Shown: piece by piece, positions 1-12,300 of the stretch
Layout of the letters: the number at the start of each line of letters is the position of its first letter
How positions within the stretch are numbered: the first letter of the stretch is position 1
Origin: Smittia aterrima
Taxonomy: Eukaryota > Arthropoda > Insecta > Diptera > Chironomidae
DNA length: 64,000 nucleotides
Assembly: GCA_033063855.1 (NCBI GenBank)
Contig: CP093831.1
Location: 15,624,001 to 15,688,000, forward strand
Direction: 5' to 3'
Translations under genes and position numbers: made by a program
Notes under the pieces: generated by a model
The model's database searches: none
The model's input: only the letters and a program-made list of their open reading frames with translations
Told to the model about the DNA's origin: nothing

Positions 1-2399
1 GAGTTAGGAGCTGCTTCCGTCCCTTTCAGCATTTTCTTTCGACTTTTAAATTAGTTCTGGTACATCATTCAATCTCAGTTGGATAATGGAAATGAACATT
101 ATTCACAATGAGCTTCGACATTTTTCGTAGCCTACTATGGAAATTAATGAGCAAATGAAATAAAATGCTAAAAAAATGTTTAACTTTGAGTCCGAGCTCC
201 AATTTTTATTTGACTTCTTAATGAAATCGAAAATGTACGCGAATGCCATTTTAATTCATTAAACGATTGTGATGAAAGCAAAAGAAAACAAGTTTCGAAA
301 ATATATTGAAACAATTGATTGAAAATATATTTTGTTCAGAAATGGCAAACAATGGATTTTGCTTTCTTATCGACACTTCATTGAATCTGACACTGAAATT
401 CCGTGTCGAGTAAACAAAAGGTTCACTAATATCGACACGAATGCCATTCAACCAACCCCTCCCACGTTCTCACATGAATCGTCGAGCTCGAGCAACAGAA
501 GCATCTAAACTTTATGATGAAAAGCTTTCTTTATGATGAATTCAGTTTGCTACAACAAGGTCAACAAGACAGAAATGGAAAAATATGCAACGACGAGTGA
601 AAAAATGAGAAAAATGGAGACAGTCAATAAAAATTTGATAGAGAATTTACCACGATAATCGCTCCCAGATTATGCGCTGTTATTCACAATTTCATACTCG
701 AATAGATTTCTCATTCTTCATCATCAGCTGCTCATTAAAATTCCGATAGACATTTTATTGAATTAAGTTGACTAAGAAAGCTTTGCTTCTGTCGGAAGAA
801 TTATGTCTCACGCTATTCGCAACTGAGTTGACGCCTCACAAAATCCACCCACACTCAAAACCGCTCATCGCGAGCTTGATTTTGTGATATTAGATAGGAG
901 GGGAGGAAAACAAAACCATTTAGTAAAGGCCCTTAAAGAGTCTCTATTTACTAAAGATTCAATTTAAGGAGCTTCCTCACCAAATGTGAAAGCTTTTCCC
1001 TTTAATTTTCTATCTCTCACTCTCCCTTCGACATGAAGATCCACACACCCGCTAAATTACTTGTCATTAAGAAGACAGTTCAGCTTCTTTTAATTACTCG
1101 AATGTGGCGCTTCACATCAAAATCATCTCAACGAACTTTTCTTCCACTTTTTTCAACTCAAATCATTTAATTAAAATGAGATCGCTTCAATAACTTAAAC
1201 CTTCTTGACAGTCCCATTTAGCACTCACGCGTTTCTTGTGAATCGAAGCATTCACTTTCAACACAATCGCCTTTCCCGTTTCATTCATGTCACATTGGTC
1301 GCTCTCACTGCGAAATTCGCTTCAGAAAAACAACACAATCGAAGGTCACAAATGTTTTTTTTTTGTGTAAAAATGCGGGAAGATTGTTTTGATTTCCCGG
1401 GAAAGCTCTTACACATTTAACTCTTCGATGGTTTCAATGAATTAGATTAGCATCATAAATAATTTCTGTTTGATTCTCGAGGGGGAAAAACAATTTAACT
1501 TCAAGATTTTTTATGCTGGTCACTTGCGTCCTTTGGTTCTATTTGAACTCATTTAAACTCTGCATATTCCTACAGATTCATATTTAACCTATACTCTAAT
1601 CCAACCATCGCATTACAGATTCATCTCAGCGAATGAGATTTCACAAATTGTGAAAGCTCTCTCTCACTCTGCCTGGGAAAATTTTTTGTAATGAATATTT
1701 TCCACAAATTTCGCACTCCTTCGGATTAGACTTTTTTCTTTAGTTGAATAATCGTAAAGAATCTTTCAAAACACACAAAAACTTTCTAATAATCTTTCGA
1801 CATCACACAGTCTGTCCTTCTATGACTTGCAGACGTCTCGGAATCATCTAAATCCTTGTCTGCCACTTAAGTTTCTATCTCCCTTTCTGTCTCAAACTAG
1901 CAACGAGTCGCTTCATTGATTTATTTTATCGCATTGGAAATCTGTCGATGGCTTACTCTCAAATTTAGTTACAGCAAAAATTGAAGTTTCACGCGCGCCT
2001 GAAAGAAAAGCTCTCGGTCTGAATGGATCGAACGATTTCTCAATACTGATAAGTTTTCCCATCGCAATTCCTTTAAATGAAATGTGAGAGGATTTTTTTT
2101 CCTGCACCAAGACATCAGCGCAGAGCATGGAAAATGGAAAAGTCTCTTATGATCTCTCACGTCGTGTGCGTGTTGTTTACCCGAGCTTTGGTTGTGTGCT
2201 CTGTGTGATCCAGCATCCAACGTTCTCCTGGAAAATTGGAATTGTTGTTTACATCGAAAAGCACGGTTTTGTGCAAAGCATTTTAAAAGGTTATCATGGC
2301 AATCTGGAACAAAATTTGAAAAGGTCGCATGAGAGTTTTTTTTCCTCGGAAAATGTTTTTATTCAAAGTATTTCAAAGTGCAAACAAACACAATTTTAA
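1..2399. other. Left-edge non-coding stretch
   Basis: No recognised coding exon. Open frames here are short, lack flanking splice signals that join them to anything, and have no family resemblance. The right end abuts the stop codon of the leftward IFT88 gene, so its last few hundred bases probably include that gene's 3' UTR. The rest is AT-rich intergenic or intronic sequence of a gene outside the window. Confidence 0.6.
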
Positions 2400-5264
2400 T
2401 TACATCGGCAAGAGTTCGTCACCGATTTCCTCATCCGAATAACTTTCTACTATTCGTCGTCCTGATGTGAACGGTCGTTTCTGAATGTTATCAGCCTCAA
2501 GGGGATCAGAGTAAGAGTAATCGACAGGTGAGTTGACATTGGGTGAGTATGTTGTTAAATGTTGTTGATTCTCAACAAAGCTTCCATTGGATTTACCGCT
2601 TCCTGATTGCCTTGGGTTAAACGAGGTGCCTGGTCGCGAGCTATTAATGCGTTGTCGAACTTCTTTTTGTTTCTCAATTTTCTCTAGTCTATCAACGTAT
2701 TTGTCATGTTGTTCGTCGAGACCTTGCGAGTGCGTCAGGTGAATCAAAGCTCTTAAGCAGTCAATGTTTTCCGGAAACTTTTCATGAATCTGCTGAAATA
2801 GCTGCATCGATTTCTGTGCATTAATTTTCCGATAACTTCCAGCAACACGCAACAGGAAATATGAATCGTTCGGTTTATTCAAAACGGCTTTCTCAAAAAA
2901 GCTTATTGCCTTCTCAGCAATTTGCAGTTCAATGAAGTGGGATCCGATCCAGTTCACAACGGAAAAATCGCTCGGATACAAACGATAAGATTCAAGATGA
3001 TAATGAAATGATTGCTGTCGCTCCCTTTTCATCTCATAAAGCTCTCCGACCTTCTTAAGGATTCCAGCATCACTTTGAACAATTCCAAGAAGCTGGTGGT
3101 ACCACTCTAGCGCAGCGCTAACATCACCCATTCTTTCATAAACATTACCAATCTGGAAAATAATTTCCGGATGCTGCTGGTGACCTAGATTCGCATTAAG
3201 CTTGTGGAAATAGTTCAAGGCTTCCTCGAAGTCGCCGGTCAGCTTGTTGATTAAACCTGTGGACGAATGAGTTGGGAATAAAAAAAATGCTTCATTGAAT
3301 ATTTTCTCACCCATATTGTAAATAGCTTCGAATAGAGTTGTGTCAATTTCTAGAGCGTTGTTAAACATGAATTTTGCTACGTCAAACTTCTCCATCATCA
3401 TCTCGCAGACCCCGCTGTTGACGAAGGCATGAGGATTGTAAGAATCCATTTTGCGAGCTGTTTCAGCATATTTTTCCGCTGTTTCTAAATCCCGTTTCTG
3501 AGAAATTGTGAAGCATGAAAGAACTTTGATGTTGAAATTTATCTTTAGACATGAAGATTATATCATGGATCAACTTTTCAACTTTCTTGTTTCGATCGAA
3601 TACAAAGAAAAGTTTGTTCCGGGTCAAAAGAAATTGAGATCTCCAAGAAATAATAATTCAGTTATAATTCTTCATTTCATTTCTTACCAAGAGATAAATG
3701 AAAGTTAAGTTGATGGCGGCATTAACAGCGACGTTAGAATCTTTCTTCTCAAAATATTTTAACGCATCTATCGCTTGATTGACGTCGTCGAGCTTAAGGA
3801 ATTAAAAGGAAATGATGTGAAATCTTCGTTGTTCTTCATTATTTGTCTTACCTTAAGAAAGATCAAAGCCTTGTTGATTTCCAGCTCAGTTGCGAGCTTT
3901 GAGAATCCTGAATATTTAATTGTCTCAACACACCAAGTGTAACCATCGTTGAAATTGTTCTCAATAACCGATGAGATTAGGTTTACAGTGATGAGGATGC
4001 TTCGCTGTGCTTGACTTCGCAGCTTCGACTCGTACTTGTGCAACTCATCCGATTGAATTGAGTTGTAAATATATTCATGAGATGGATTGGTGCTCGAGTT
4101 GATAAGTTTTTCCTCGTCATTGAAATCGATCGGGACGTCCAGAAGATACTGAAAAGCTTTTTTCATTTTTTCCGTATCACCGAGCGCATAATAGCACAGC
4201 ACAAGATGCAATCCGCTTTTTACATCTCCCTTCTCTGCCATTATAAACTCGAAGCTTGTCGCAGCGTCAGAGTATTGACCCATTTTCACAAAGAGAATCG
4301 CGATATTATGAGTTATCTTCAATCTTAGTTCCTTTTGATTGCCAGGCACTTGATCTAAAGCCATTCGATACATTTTAATTGCTTTCGAGAAGAGACCAAG
4401 TTGAAAGTAAATGTTTCCCATGTTTATCTTCAATCGGTTGACGTTAGGAAACATTTTATTTTTCGTCATCAACGTGTAAGTGTTTAGAGCTTCAATGTAC
4501 ATCTCATTTTTGAAATAGAGGTTGGCTAAGTTGAAGAGAACCTAACGAAGAGATTTATTTGAAATGAAATTCCTTAATTTTTCTATCTTACCGAGTAGGT
4601 GAGATCAAAGTTGTGAGTGAAGTTTCCTCCATTTTGATTCCTCATCCTTAATAAAGTTCGATCCATGGACGAAGCTTCTTTTGCTTTTGCCAAACCGGAA
4701 ATGACATCTGGCTTGATACCTGTGCTAGCGAGAATAGACTCCTCAAGCAAAAAGAAAATTTTCTTTTCAATATTTTTGTACTTCTGTTCCGGGCTGTAAA
4801 ATTTAAACTTTAATAATAAATATTTCACAGGAAACTTTTTGTTCTATGACTTACGTGTCTTCTTTCTTATTCTCAGGAACAATGGCTTTTTTGTTCGCTT
4901 GATTGAAGGGATCGAACATCAATGTTTCAGAGGAAAACCCAACGGGACGAATCGCAGTCGAAGGTCTCGCGCGAGCCATTGCCGTTGATGGAGCTTCGCC
5001 CGTTCGCAATCGTTCACTCATCTACAGATTTTCATATTAACTTTTAGAGATTACTTCAGGTTCCAAGCTCTAATTGCTTACCCAATTGGCTTTCGGTGTT
5101 GTATTGCGCTTGCCATAGCTTGAAACTTTCAGAGCGTTTTGATAACCTTCATCCTCGTTGACGTTTTCATCAAATAAAGTGAAATTGCTTTTGCTGAATC
5201 CGCTGTAGAGATCGACTTCACGAACTCTGTTTCCACTTGTCAAATTGCGACGAGAACTATTCAT
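2400..5264 (-). CDS. IFT88: Intraflagellar transport protein 88 (IFT88/NompB)
   Basis: TPR-repeat subunit of the IFT-B complex, which carries cargo along axonemal microtubules to build cilia; in flies this means sensory-neuron cilia. Coding exons read on the minus strand: 5264-5082, 5021-4855, 4793-4592, 4541-3852, 3792-3688, 3497-3311 and 3256-2400. They splice in frame to 796 aa. The N-terminus carries the family signature EVDLYSGF followed by an acidic patch, then the RPSTAIRPVGFSS segment. Tandem TPRs follow from about residue 190 (LFNLANLYFKNEMYIEAL) to about 690, with FPENIDCLRALIHL near the end, then a short disordered tail. The start is placed at the Met just before SSRRNLTSG; an in-frame Met at 5366 is possible but has no family support. 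The intron 3310-3257 is only 54 nt, in frame and stop-free, so it can be mistaken for coding sequence. The family assignment is secure from motif order. Confidence 0.93.
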
Positions 5265-6320
5265 GATTTCTCTGGAAACTCTATTAATCTGGATGATGTC
5301 GAATTTAGAATGAAACAAAAATGTTTGGAAATTTTTCGTTGTCAAGGCAATGCTTTTCGTAAACATGACGACTTTAATAGTTTATTCAACAAGTTTAGAT
5401 ATTTTTTCGTAAAAGATTAAAATATAATTTAAAAGTTGTCAATTGTGGAATAAATAATATTTGGGATGACGAAAATTAGTCAAAGTTAATTAATTTACAT
5501 AGAACACAATAGATTCGTTTAAAATTCCTGAATGGAAAAACTTTCAGTTTCCATCGAATAATAAATTGACATCGTTTCATTCGCAAGCTTTCCACTGCAG
5601 CTGTTTCCCAACATGATTGTTAAGTGCGAAGTTTACACAATCGTTTCGTGCAGTTGAGGAGGTATGTTTGTATATCTAGCTGTAAAGAAGTTCTCGTGTT
5701 TTTGATGGCAACAACTTATTCCGAACAAGTGTTTCTGATTGAATGTTGATTCGTTTTAAATTGAATATAGTTCTTTTAGGAGATTCGAAAAGAGATTCAA
5801 AGATAAGATTTCTCTTGACGATTGCAATTGATTTGTTAAATTAGGTGATAGAAATTTGTAAGTCTTAAAGAAACCGGTCAAAATAAATTTGAATTTTTCA
5901 AAATTAAAATTTCCGTTACAAAATTTCAAAATTATTTAACTTTTCAGAGAACCAAGTAATTTAGCTAAAAATAATCCGTACCATAATAAATTATTATCCC
6001 CAGTGAATATTTTTTGATAAAAATGCATCTAAAGCCAAGCGAGATACAAAACCCTGACTCTGGAGCGGAAAGAGAATAAAACTCTCAGTGAAGTTTTCAC
6101 TGAAGTTCAACACATTGCAACACATTCAAACTCATTCGGAATCGACTGCTCGAAAGTGAAAGACGTAAACGTTAAAGCGGTCTTTAAAATCGGTTAAATA
6201 TCAAAAAATAGGATTAATAATTATCCTTTAATCATTGTTTAAGGTGTTAAGAGTCGTAATTACGCATCTGAATAAGTTTAACAAAGTTTAATTCGCTAGT
6301 TTAAAGCGAAAATCATTAAA
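5265..6320. promoter_or_regulatory. Divergent intergenic region between IFT88 and karst
   Basis: About 1 kb between the IFT88 start (leftward) and the first candidate coding exon of karst (rightward). It should hold both promoters and 5' UTR exons. No coding exon is visible. A candidate RFX X-box is listed separately at 5698-5712. Confidence 0.5.
5698..5712. promoter_or_regulatory. Candidate RFX X-box upstream of IFT88
   Basis: GTTTTT-GAT-GGCAAC fits the X-box pattern RYYNYY-N(1-3)-RRNRAC, with a perfect GGCAAC half-site. It lies about 430 bp upstream of the IFT88 start codon. RFX factors drive ciliary genes, including IFT88 orthologues, through such sites in flies and worms. The match is seen in the sequence; function is inferred. 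Confidence 0.4.
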
Positions 6321-9300
6321 ATGGAGTTTGGAGGTTTGTTTTCTTGTTTTTCACCAAATCTTTTGATTTTCTTCGATACCTGAGAGGATTTTTCGCAATG
6401 TGACTATAAAAGCTGATTCGCAAAACTGTAAAATCATCAAATCGATTAATATTTGACGCTTTAAAGCGGCAATATCAAGAATTAGCAGTTTCCTCGCTTG
6501 TGTTGGAAATAGTTCTGAGTGTGTTGAATAACCAGGAATGTAATTTGAAGTGAAATCATCGGATTATAAAATCGAAGTTAGCGCGCCTTCTTCTCCTCAT
6601 AAGAATCTTACGGCCGTATCAATTAAAATATTTCACTACTGCTATTTCCAGTATTCAGTTATTTTTCTTCTATTTTTCCCATCTTGAGCAGCGAAGTAAT
6701 CAACGAAAACATTTTTCTTTTAAACTCAATGGAAAGTGGTACGAAGAAGAATACGCACGCAATATGAGGTTCTCCTAAAACCTGAAATCTCTTGAAAAGC
6801 GTCTTGCAATACAAACGCTTCTTGAGAAAGGGAATGAGTAAACTGAAATAAACGAAACGAAAGAGGAGAACGATAGTCTTCTTATTTCTTCCACATAATG
6901 TTGTTTATGACTGAAACTCGAAATCTTGAAGTCAGAATTCCTTAACCGGCTTCATCTGTTTAGTGTGTGTATGGGTCGGTCTATGTTGCTTATGTTAGTA
7001 GGACTCAAATATTATGCAATCTTCGTCAGGTTTCTGCTTTCATGTCATTTTTTCTAAATCAACTGTTAAATTTCACCTGACTTCTTATCGTAGTGCATTC
7101 TTATAAGAAACGCCAGACTTGTTTTGCTTGTTTCAATTGCTTTTTCAAGCGTGTGCATGAGGAAATACATAGTCGAGTTGAAAACTAAGGATCGTAACTG
7201 TGCATCATAATTTCTAGCTACAAAACCTGTTTCCAGGAATTTTTTATGAGCGTTAAATCAATGAGCAAATCGTTCGTTGGACAGTTGAATCACGAATGTG
7301 ATAACTTCAGAAATGACTCATTTAAGAGATTCTTTGATGCGCTTTCCGATTTCAAGGCTAAACAACCAACACAAAACTTGATTATAAAGCAACAACGAAA
7401 TAAAAATTTGCATAATAAAGTTCATTTTGAAAAGTTCATGATGATTTGGATTGCTAAAATTTGAATTTCCGTCTGGTGTGCGTGTAGAACAACAATTAAC
7501 AGAACTTTGCATAAACTTGAAATGTGAGAACAAATTTCATCTGGAGAACATGTGTAAAAATAAATTGAGAAGAGAAATATCACAAAGGATGTCACTTTAG
7601 ATCCGAAACAAACATTTAAAGACGTCTCCGAGTTAAATGCGTCCCAGTGCATATTTGGTATAAAAATAGAAATCCAACGAAATGTCTCTTTGAAAAATGA
7701 AATCTGATGACGGCAGATTTATTATCTTTTAATGACGTTTAGTATTGCGCGGTCATGGAAGTGAAAAGAGTTGAAAAAGTATGTGAACAGTGAGCTGAAG
7801 AGACTTTTGTATCGACTCACAACAATCTGCATGTGGGAATAAAGATCATGCACTCATAATCGTGCGGGTAAAGCAACTAGCAAAGTACATCGAGAACATT
7901 GTAGTAGACAAACGTGATCAGCAAATCGCCTTCTCCTAATATGCATGAGCCATCTAAGCTCGTTGCCGTTAGCAGAAAGAAGAATCGTTCACATCTCTTG
8001 AAATGATGTCATCGCGACGTTTTTTTTATAAGTTTTGAGTTGTTTTATTCTCACTATTTAAAAAATAAAAGATAAATTGTCTCATCCCATTTGAAAGCCG
8101 AATAAACAAAATTGTTGTTTGATGAGCTAAGGCATGACACGTTCTCAAAATTTACGCAAATATTTGTGCAATGATTCAACTTATCATTAGGAGGGTTTAA
8201 AGGAATTTAGTGACTTGTTCCACAACTGAACATTCTTTTACAAACCGATCATTTGTTCGAGTGTACTTGGAATTAACTTCAAGCGTTAGTTATCACAAAA
8301 TTTATTTTTAATTTCTGCTACCTCATTTTCCCATTTAGCATCAAATTATACTGCTATCCCGCTTTTATTCTTATCAGTATTTGATAAAAACTGTTCGTGT
8401 ATGTAAACATTTGATTTTGAAACGGTGTTTTAGTAAATAATGTGACGAGAAATTCCAGCGAGAGCGCTTCAGTTTTACTCCAGACATTGAATATAACGGT
8501 TCGCGATAAGTGGAGACAATATTTTCAAGGAATTGTGTAACACGATAACAACTGGCATGAAGTGATCGATAGAAGGATCAAAGAAGATATTTACAAAATG
8601 TCACAATATTCGCGAAAACTCGTTATTCGAACTGGTAGTTAAAAATATTAAGCCTATGTCCTACAGTTTGAGACTTCTTCAGTCGCGCAATCTTATCAAT
8701 TTACTGTTCATACATTTGCTGCGATAAAAGCTGACGTCGAATACGCAGTTCACTTTATTTGTCAACTCGCAAGCGAAATCATTAAATTCCTTTCATGATT
8801 TTCATTTATCAGCCTTTTGAATAAATATTGCGGTAAAGAACATAAACAAAGGTGTGATAAGGAAATTCGTTAGCGAACGACAATCCATCACGGCATCTTA
8901 GCTCTGTTCAATCAGCTTTAACGTTATTATCGCTTTTATTGAGGCTCATGAAGATCGCGTCATGCTCCAGGAATAGATCATGTTAACACACAAGCGCTTA
9001 TCGATGATTGCATAACTTTATCGGTTTTGCAAATAAAAAAAAGATTAGAAAGAGATAAAGAAAACGTTACAAATCGCTTCGGCGACTGAGAAAAATGAAT
9101 ACTCAATACAAATATCAGTTTTCGAATGTTACAAATAGTCACTAGAAAACACAAAATCGCACTTTGTTCTGGAAACGTTTCTTTCGGATGCCCTCAAACG
9201 TCACCAATGATAGATAATTGCTCTGGCAAATAAATTCCATCATTCTCAATTGACTCGATTTTGAGACGATGAAGGTTTTAAAACTTCGCCGAATAAAAAT

Positions 9301-12300
9301 TGGCAACGTTGCTCTCGCATGAAAGAAATTAGGGCGACAATCTTAAAGAACAGTTAATAACAACAACGAGGAAAGAGTTAATGAAAGTGCAAGCAGAGGA
9401 AATTCAATTAGAAAATTCTACTTTGTCTAATTAACTTTTTATCCGTAAACTTCGGAATATTATTGATAAGGAAAAACTTTTGCCTAAAAAGTCATTCAAA
9501 AATGTTTTCGCTGAGTAAAATTGATAACAAACAATGTCGTCTCTCGTATATGACTCACAAGACCTATTTACTATTCAACTGAAACTTCTTACCCTGAACT
9601 GGAAAAATGGAGATAAAATGCGAAAATCAATGAAACATTGAGGCGAATATAAGAGTTATTATTGGATTAAAATTCCTCTGACATGAATATCTAGATAATC
9701 AAATTAGGAAAGCGAGTAACGTTTTTGTTTTTATTTATTTTAGCGGGTCAGTATGAGCCCGGTAACTACTCAAACATACAGACACAACAACAACGATCCA
9801 ATATGACACAGCGTGAGGGTATCGCCAAATTTGAGAATGAGCGAATCAAAACACTACAGGAAGAGCGCTTACACATTCAGAAGAAGACTTTTACGAAATG
9901 GATGAATTCGTTTTTGGTCAAGGTTGGTTTCAAATTTTGTTTATTTTTGAAATTTAATATTTAATCAGCTGATGACTTGAGAATTGTCGATTTCTAATTG
10001 TACACTTTTTTTTAAAGGCGAAAATGGAGGTCGAAGACCTTTTCGTCGATTTAGCTGATGGCGTGAAGCTGTTAAAATTGCTCGAGATTATCTCAGGCGA
10101 GAAGCTCGGCAAGCCGAACAATGGACGCATGCGAGTTCACAAAATAGAAAATCTTAACAAAAGCCTCGCTTTTCTGCATACAAAAGTAAGTACGAATAAG
10201 ATTTATTTAGTTCACAAATCTCCAAGCTTTCTACGAAATTCACGCGGTTGAAATATGAAAAACTGAAAAGCCCACAGGTTGATTTAAATCCCTTTCAATT
10301 GCGGCTCGCAACAAAATGAAACGCTGTAAAATGTATAAAGTAAATATCGTTGGTCAAAAAACTTGTGACATTTGCGATTGCTGCGGTAAACAATTTCGAA
10401 ATCAATTAAATCAGAACGGGAATTTTTAAGCCCTGCTTTATTGCTCTATTCACAAAAATGCCAACAACAGAACTTTACCACCACAAAAGCTAATGACGTA
10501 ATGCCTTTGAATGATGCAATGTTAGATTCTTCCACATTGGTGTTGTTCAAGAGCACAAATATTTGTGCTAAGCTATCTCAATCAATTAGCTTGTCCATAA
10601 AACTTTAATGAAATATTTCGAATGACAATCAATGATATCATAAATGATAAGAAATGACAAGCAATCTTTGTCTTATGATGTTCAATTCCGCTATCATTTG
10701 CTTGTTACGTCTTTTGAAATGGTTCAATAACATTTTGTTCATAGTTTAATTGAACTTCCTGTGGCTTCCAGGTTCTTGTTAATAATAAAACCGATTTCTC
10801 TTTAAAGCAGAGACTGTATTGAAAATGAATGAAGATATTCTGTCCATTGAACTTTTTTTCTTCTTTAAAATTTACGAAATTCCTGATATCGTTTAAAATG
10901 TTGACATTGATGAATTTTCATCGTTATGCTGTTTCTTTTCAAGAAAATGTCGGCTCAAATTTCAAGAAGACTTATGTTTTCAATTGTTTATCAGCTCGTT
11001 TATATGTCAAAAGTCAGGAACCACTTGAAAACTTCAATCGGTAAATGTGGTCTGACTTTGATTTTAGATTTGTCAAGAGCTAACATTTTGAATAAATGAA
11101 TGGGAATGTGATAGATGTCTTAGACAAATTGAGCTATTAAGATGATTTCAAAAAAGGCAAATCTAATTTATTTTTATTGCTTCTCGTTCACAGGTACGTT
11201 TAGAATCCATTGGTGCTGAAGATATTTGCGATGGAAATAACAGGCAAGTGAACTAGATCAAACAAAGCGCTTATTCAGATTTTTAATTAACATTTTCTTT
11301 AGATTGATTCTTGGACTCATCTGGACAATTATTCTTCGCTTCCAAATCCAAGAAATTGAAATTGATGTGGTAAGTCAGCTTAATTTTTCTATAGCGTATA
11401 CTTAAAATAACAACTTGAAAGTGAAAAACATAATGAAGCTGATTATTTTAAGCTTTCGCCCTAAATTTGAGAATCACGCATACAACGTTCAGTTTCTTGA
11501 TTTTTACCGGCCGTTAAAATTTGTTTCCATGATTTAAGAATTCAGAATACAAAGGAAACGGCAGAAAAAGTGATCGATTGACCTTGAAGTGAAATCATCG
11601 CGCGGAGTTTTTTCATTCTTCTTTCGAGCGTCTTTCGAAATCCATTAAGAATTATCTCTTCATGTTGGAATTTCTTTTGAAACTTTATTATAAATTGTAC
11701 GTTAACGTAAAATCTTTGGAGTCGTGACCTTGCTAACAGACATTCACAAATATCATAAAGATAAAGATAATATAAAAACTAATGCGCTTACATATGTTTC
11801 AAGGACGAAGACAACGAGTCGAGTGAAAAGAAATCAGCCAAAGATGCTTTGCTGTTGTGGTGCCAGCGAAAGACACACGGCTATCCGAATGTCAACATTG
11901 TGGATTTTACCAACTCGTGGCGCTCAGGGTTTGGCTTCAATGCGCTCATTCATTCACATCGCCCCGATCTGTTCGATTTTTCATCGTTACAACAGGGTCG
12001 CAATATGGAGAACTTGAATCATGCCTTCGATGTTGCTGATCGCGAATTAGGAATTCCTCGACTCCTGGATGCTGAGGATTTGGTTGAACAGACAAGACCT
12101 GATGAACGGTAAGAATTGAATTATTTTTTGTTTGTTCCAATTTTTTAATATTGTCAAACTCGTTCTTTTAGATCTGTGCTTACCTATGTTGCTTCTTATT
12201 ACCACACATTCGCTCGAATGAAAAATGAACAAAAAAGCGGAAAGAGAATCGCAAATATCGTTGGTAAAATGATGGATGCTGATGGAAAGATCGATCAATA

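Noticed and set aside
251..2220. Several 60-80-codon frames on both strands in the first 2.2 kb
   Set aside because: They overlap one another, are dominated by Phe, Ser and Lys as expected from AT-rich DNA, and resemble nothing.
2127..2399. A 90-codon open frame next to the IFT88 stop
   Set aside because: No domain, no splice signals and no coding-like composition; it lies where the IFT88 3' UTR should be.
7246..7652. Short frames in the first karst intron
   Set aside because: No start context or splice support, and opposing frames overlap.
11724..12017. A 97-codon frame across the karst CH2 exon
   Set aside because: It is a different frame of the certain exon 11804-12108, which encodes the CH domain.
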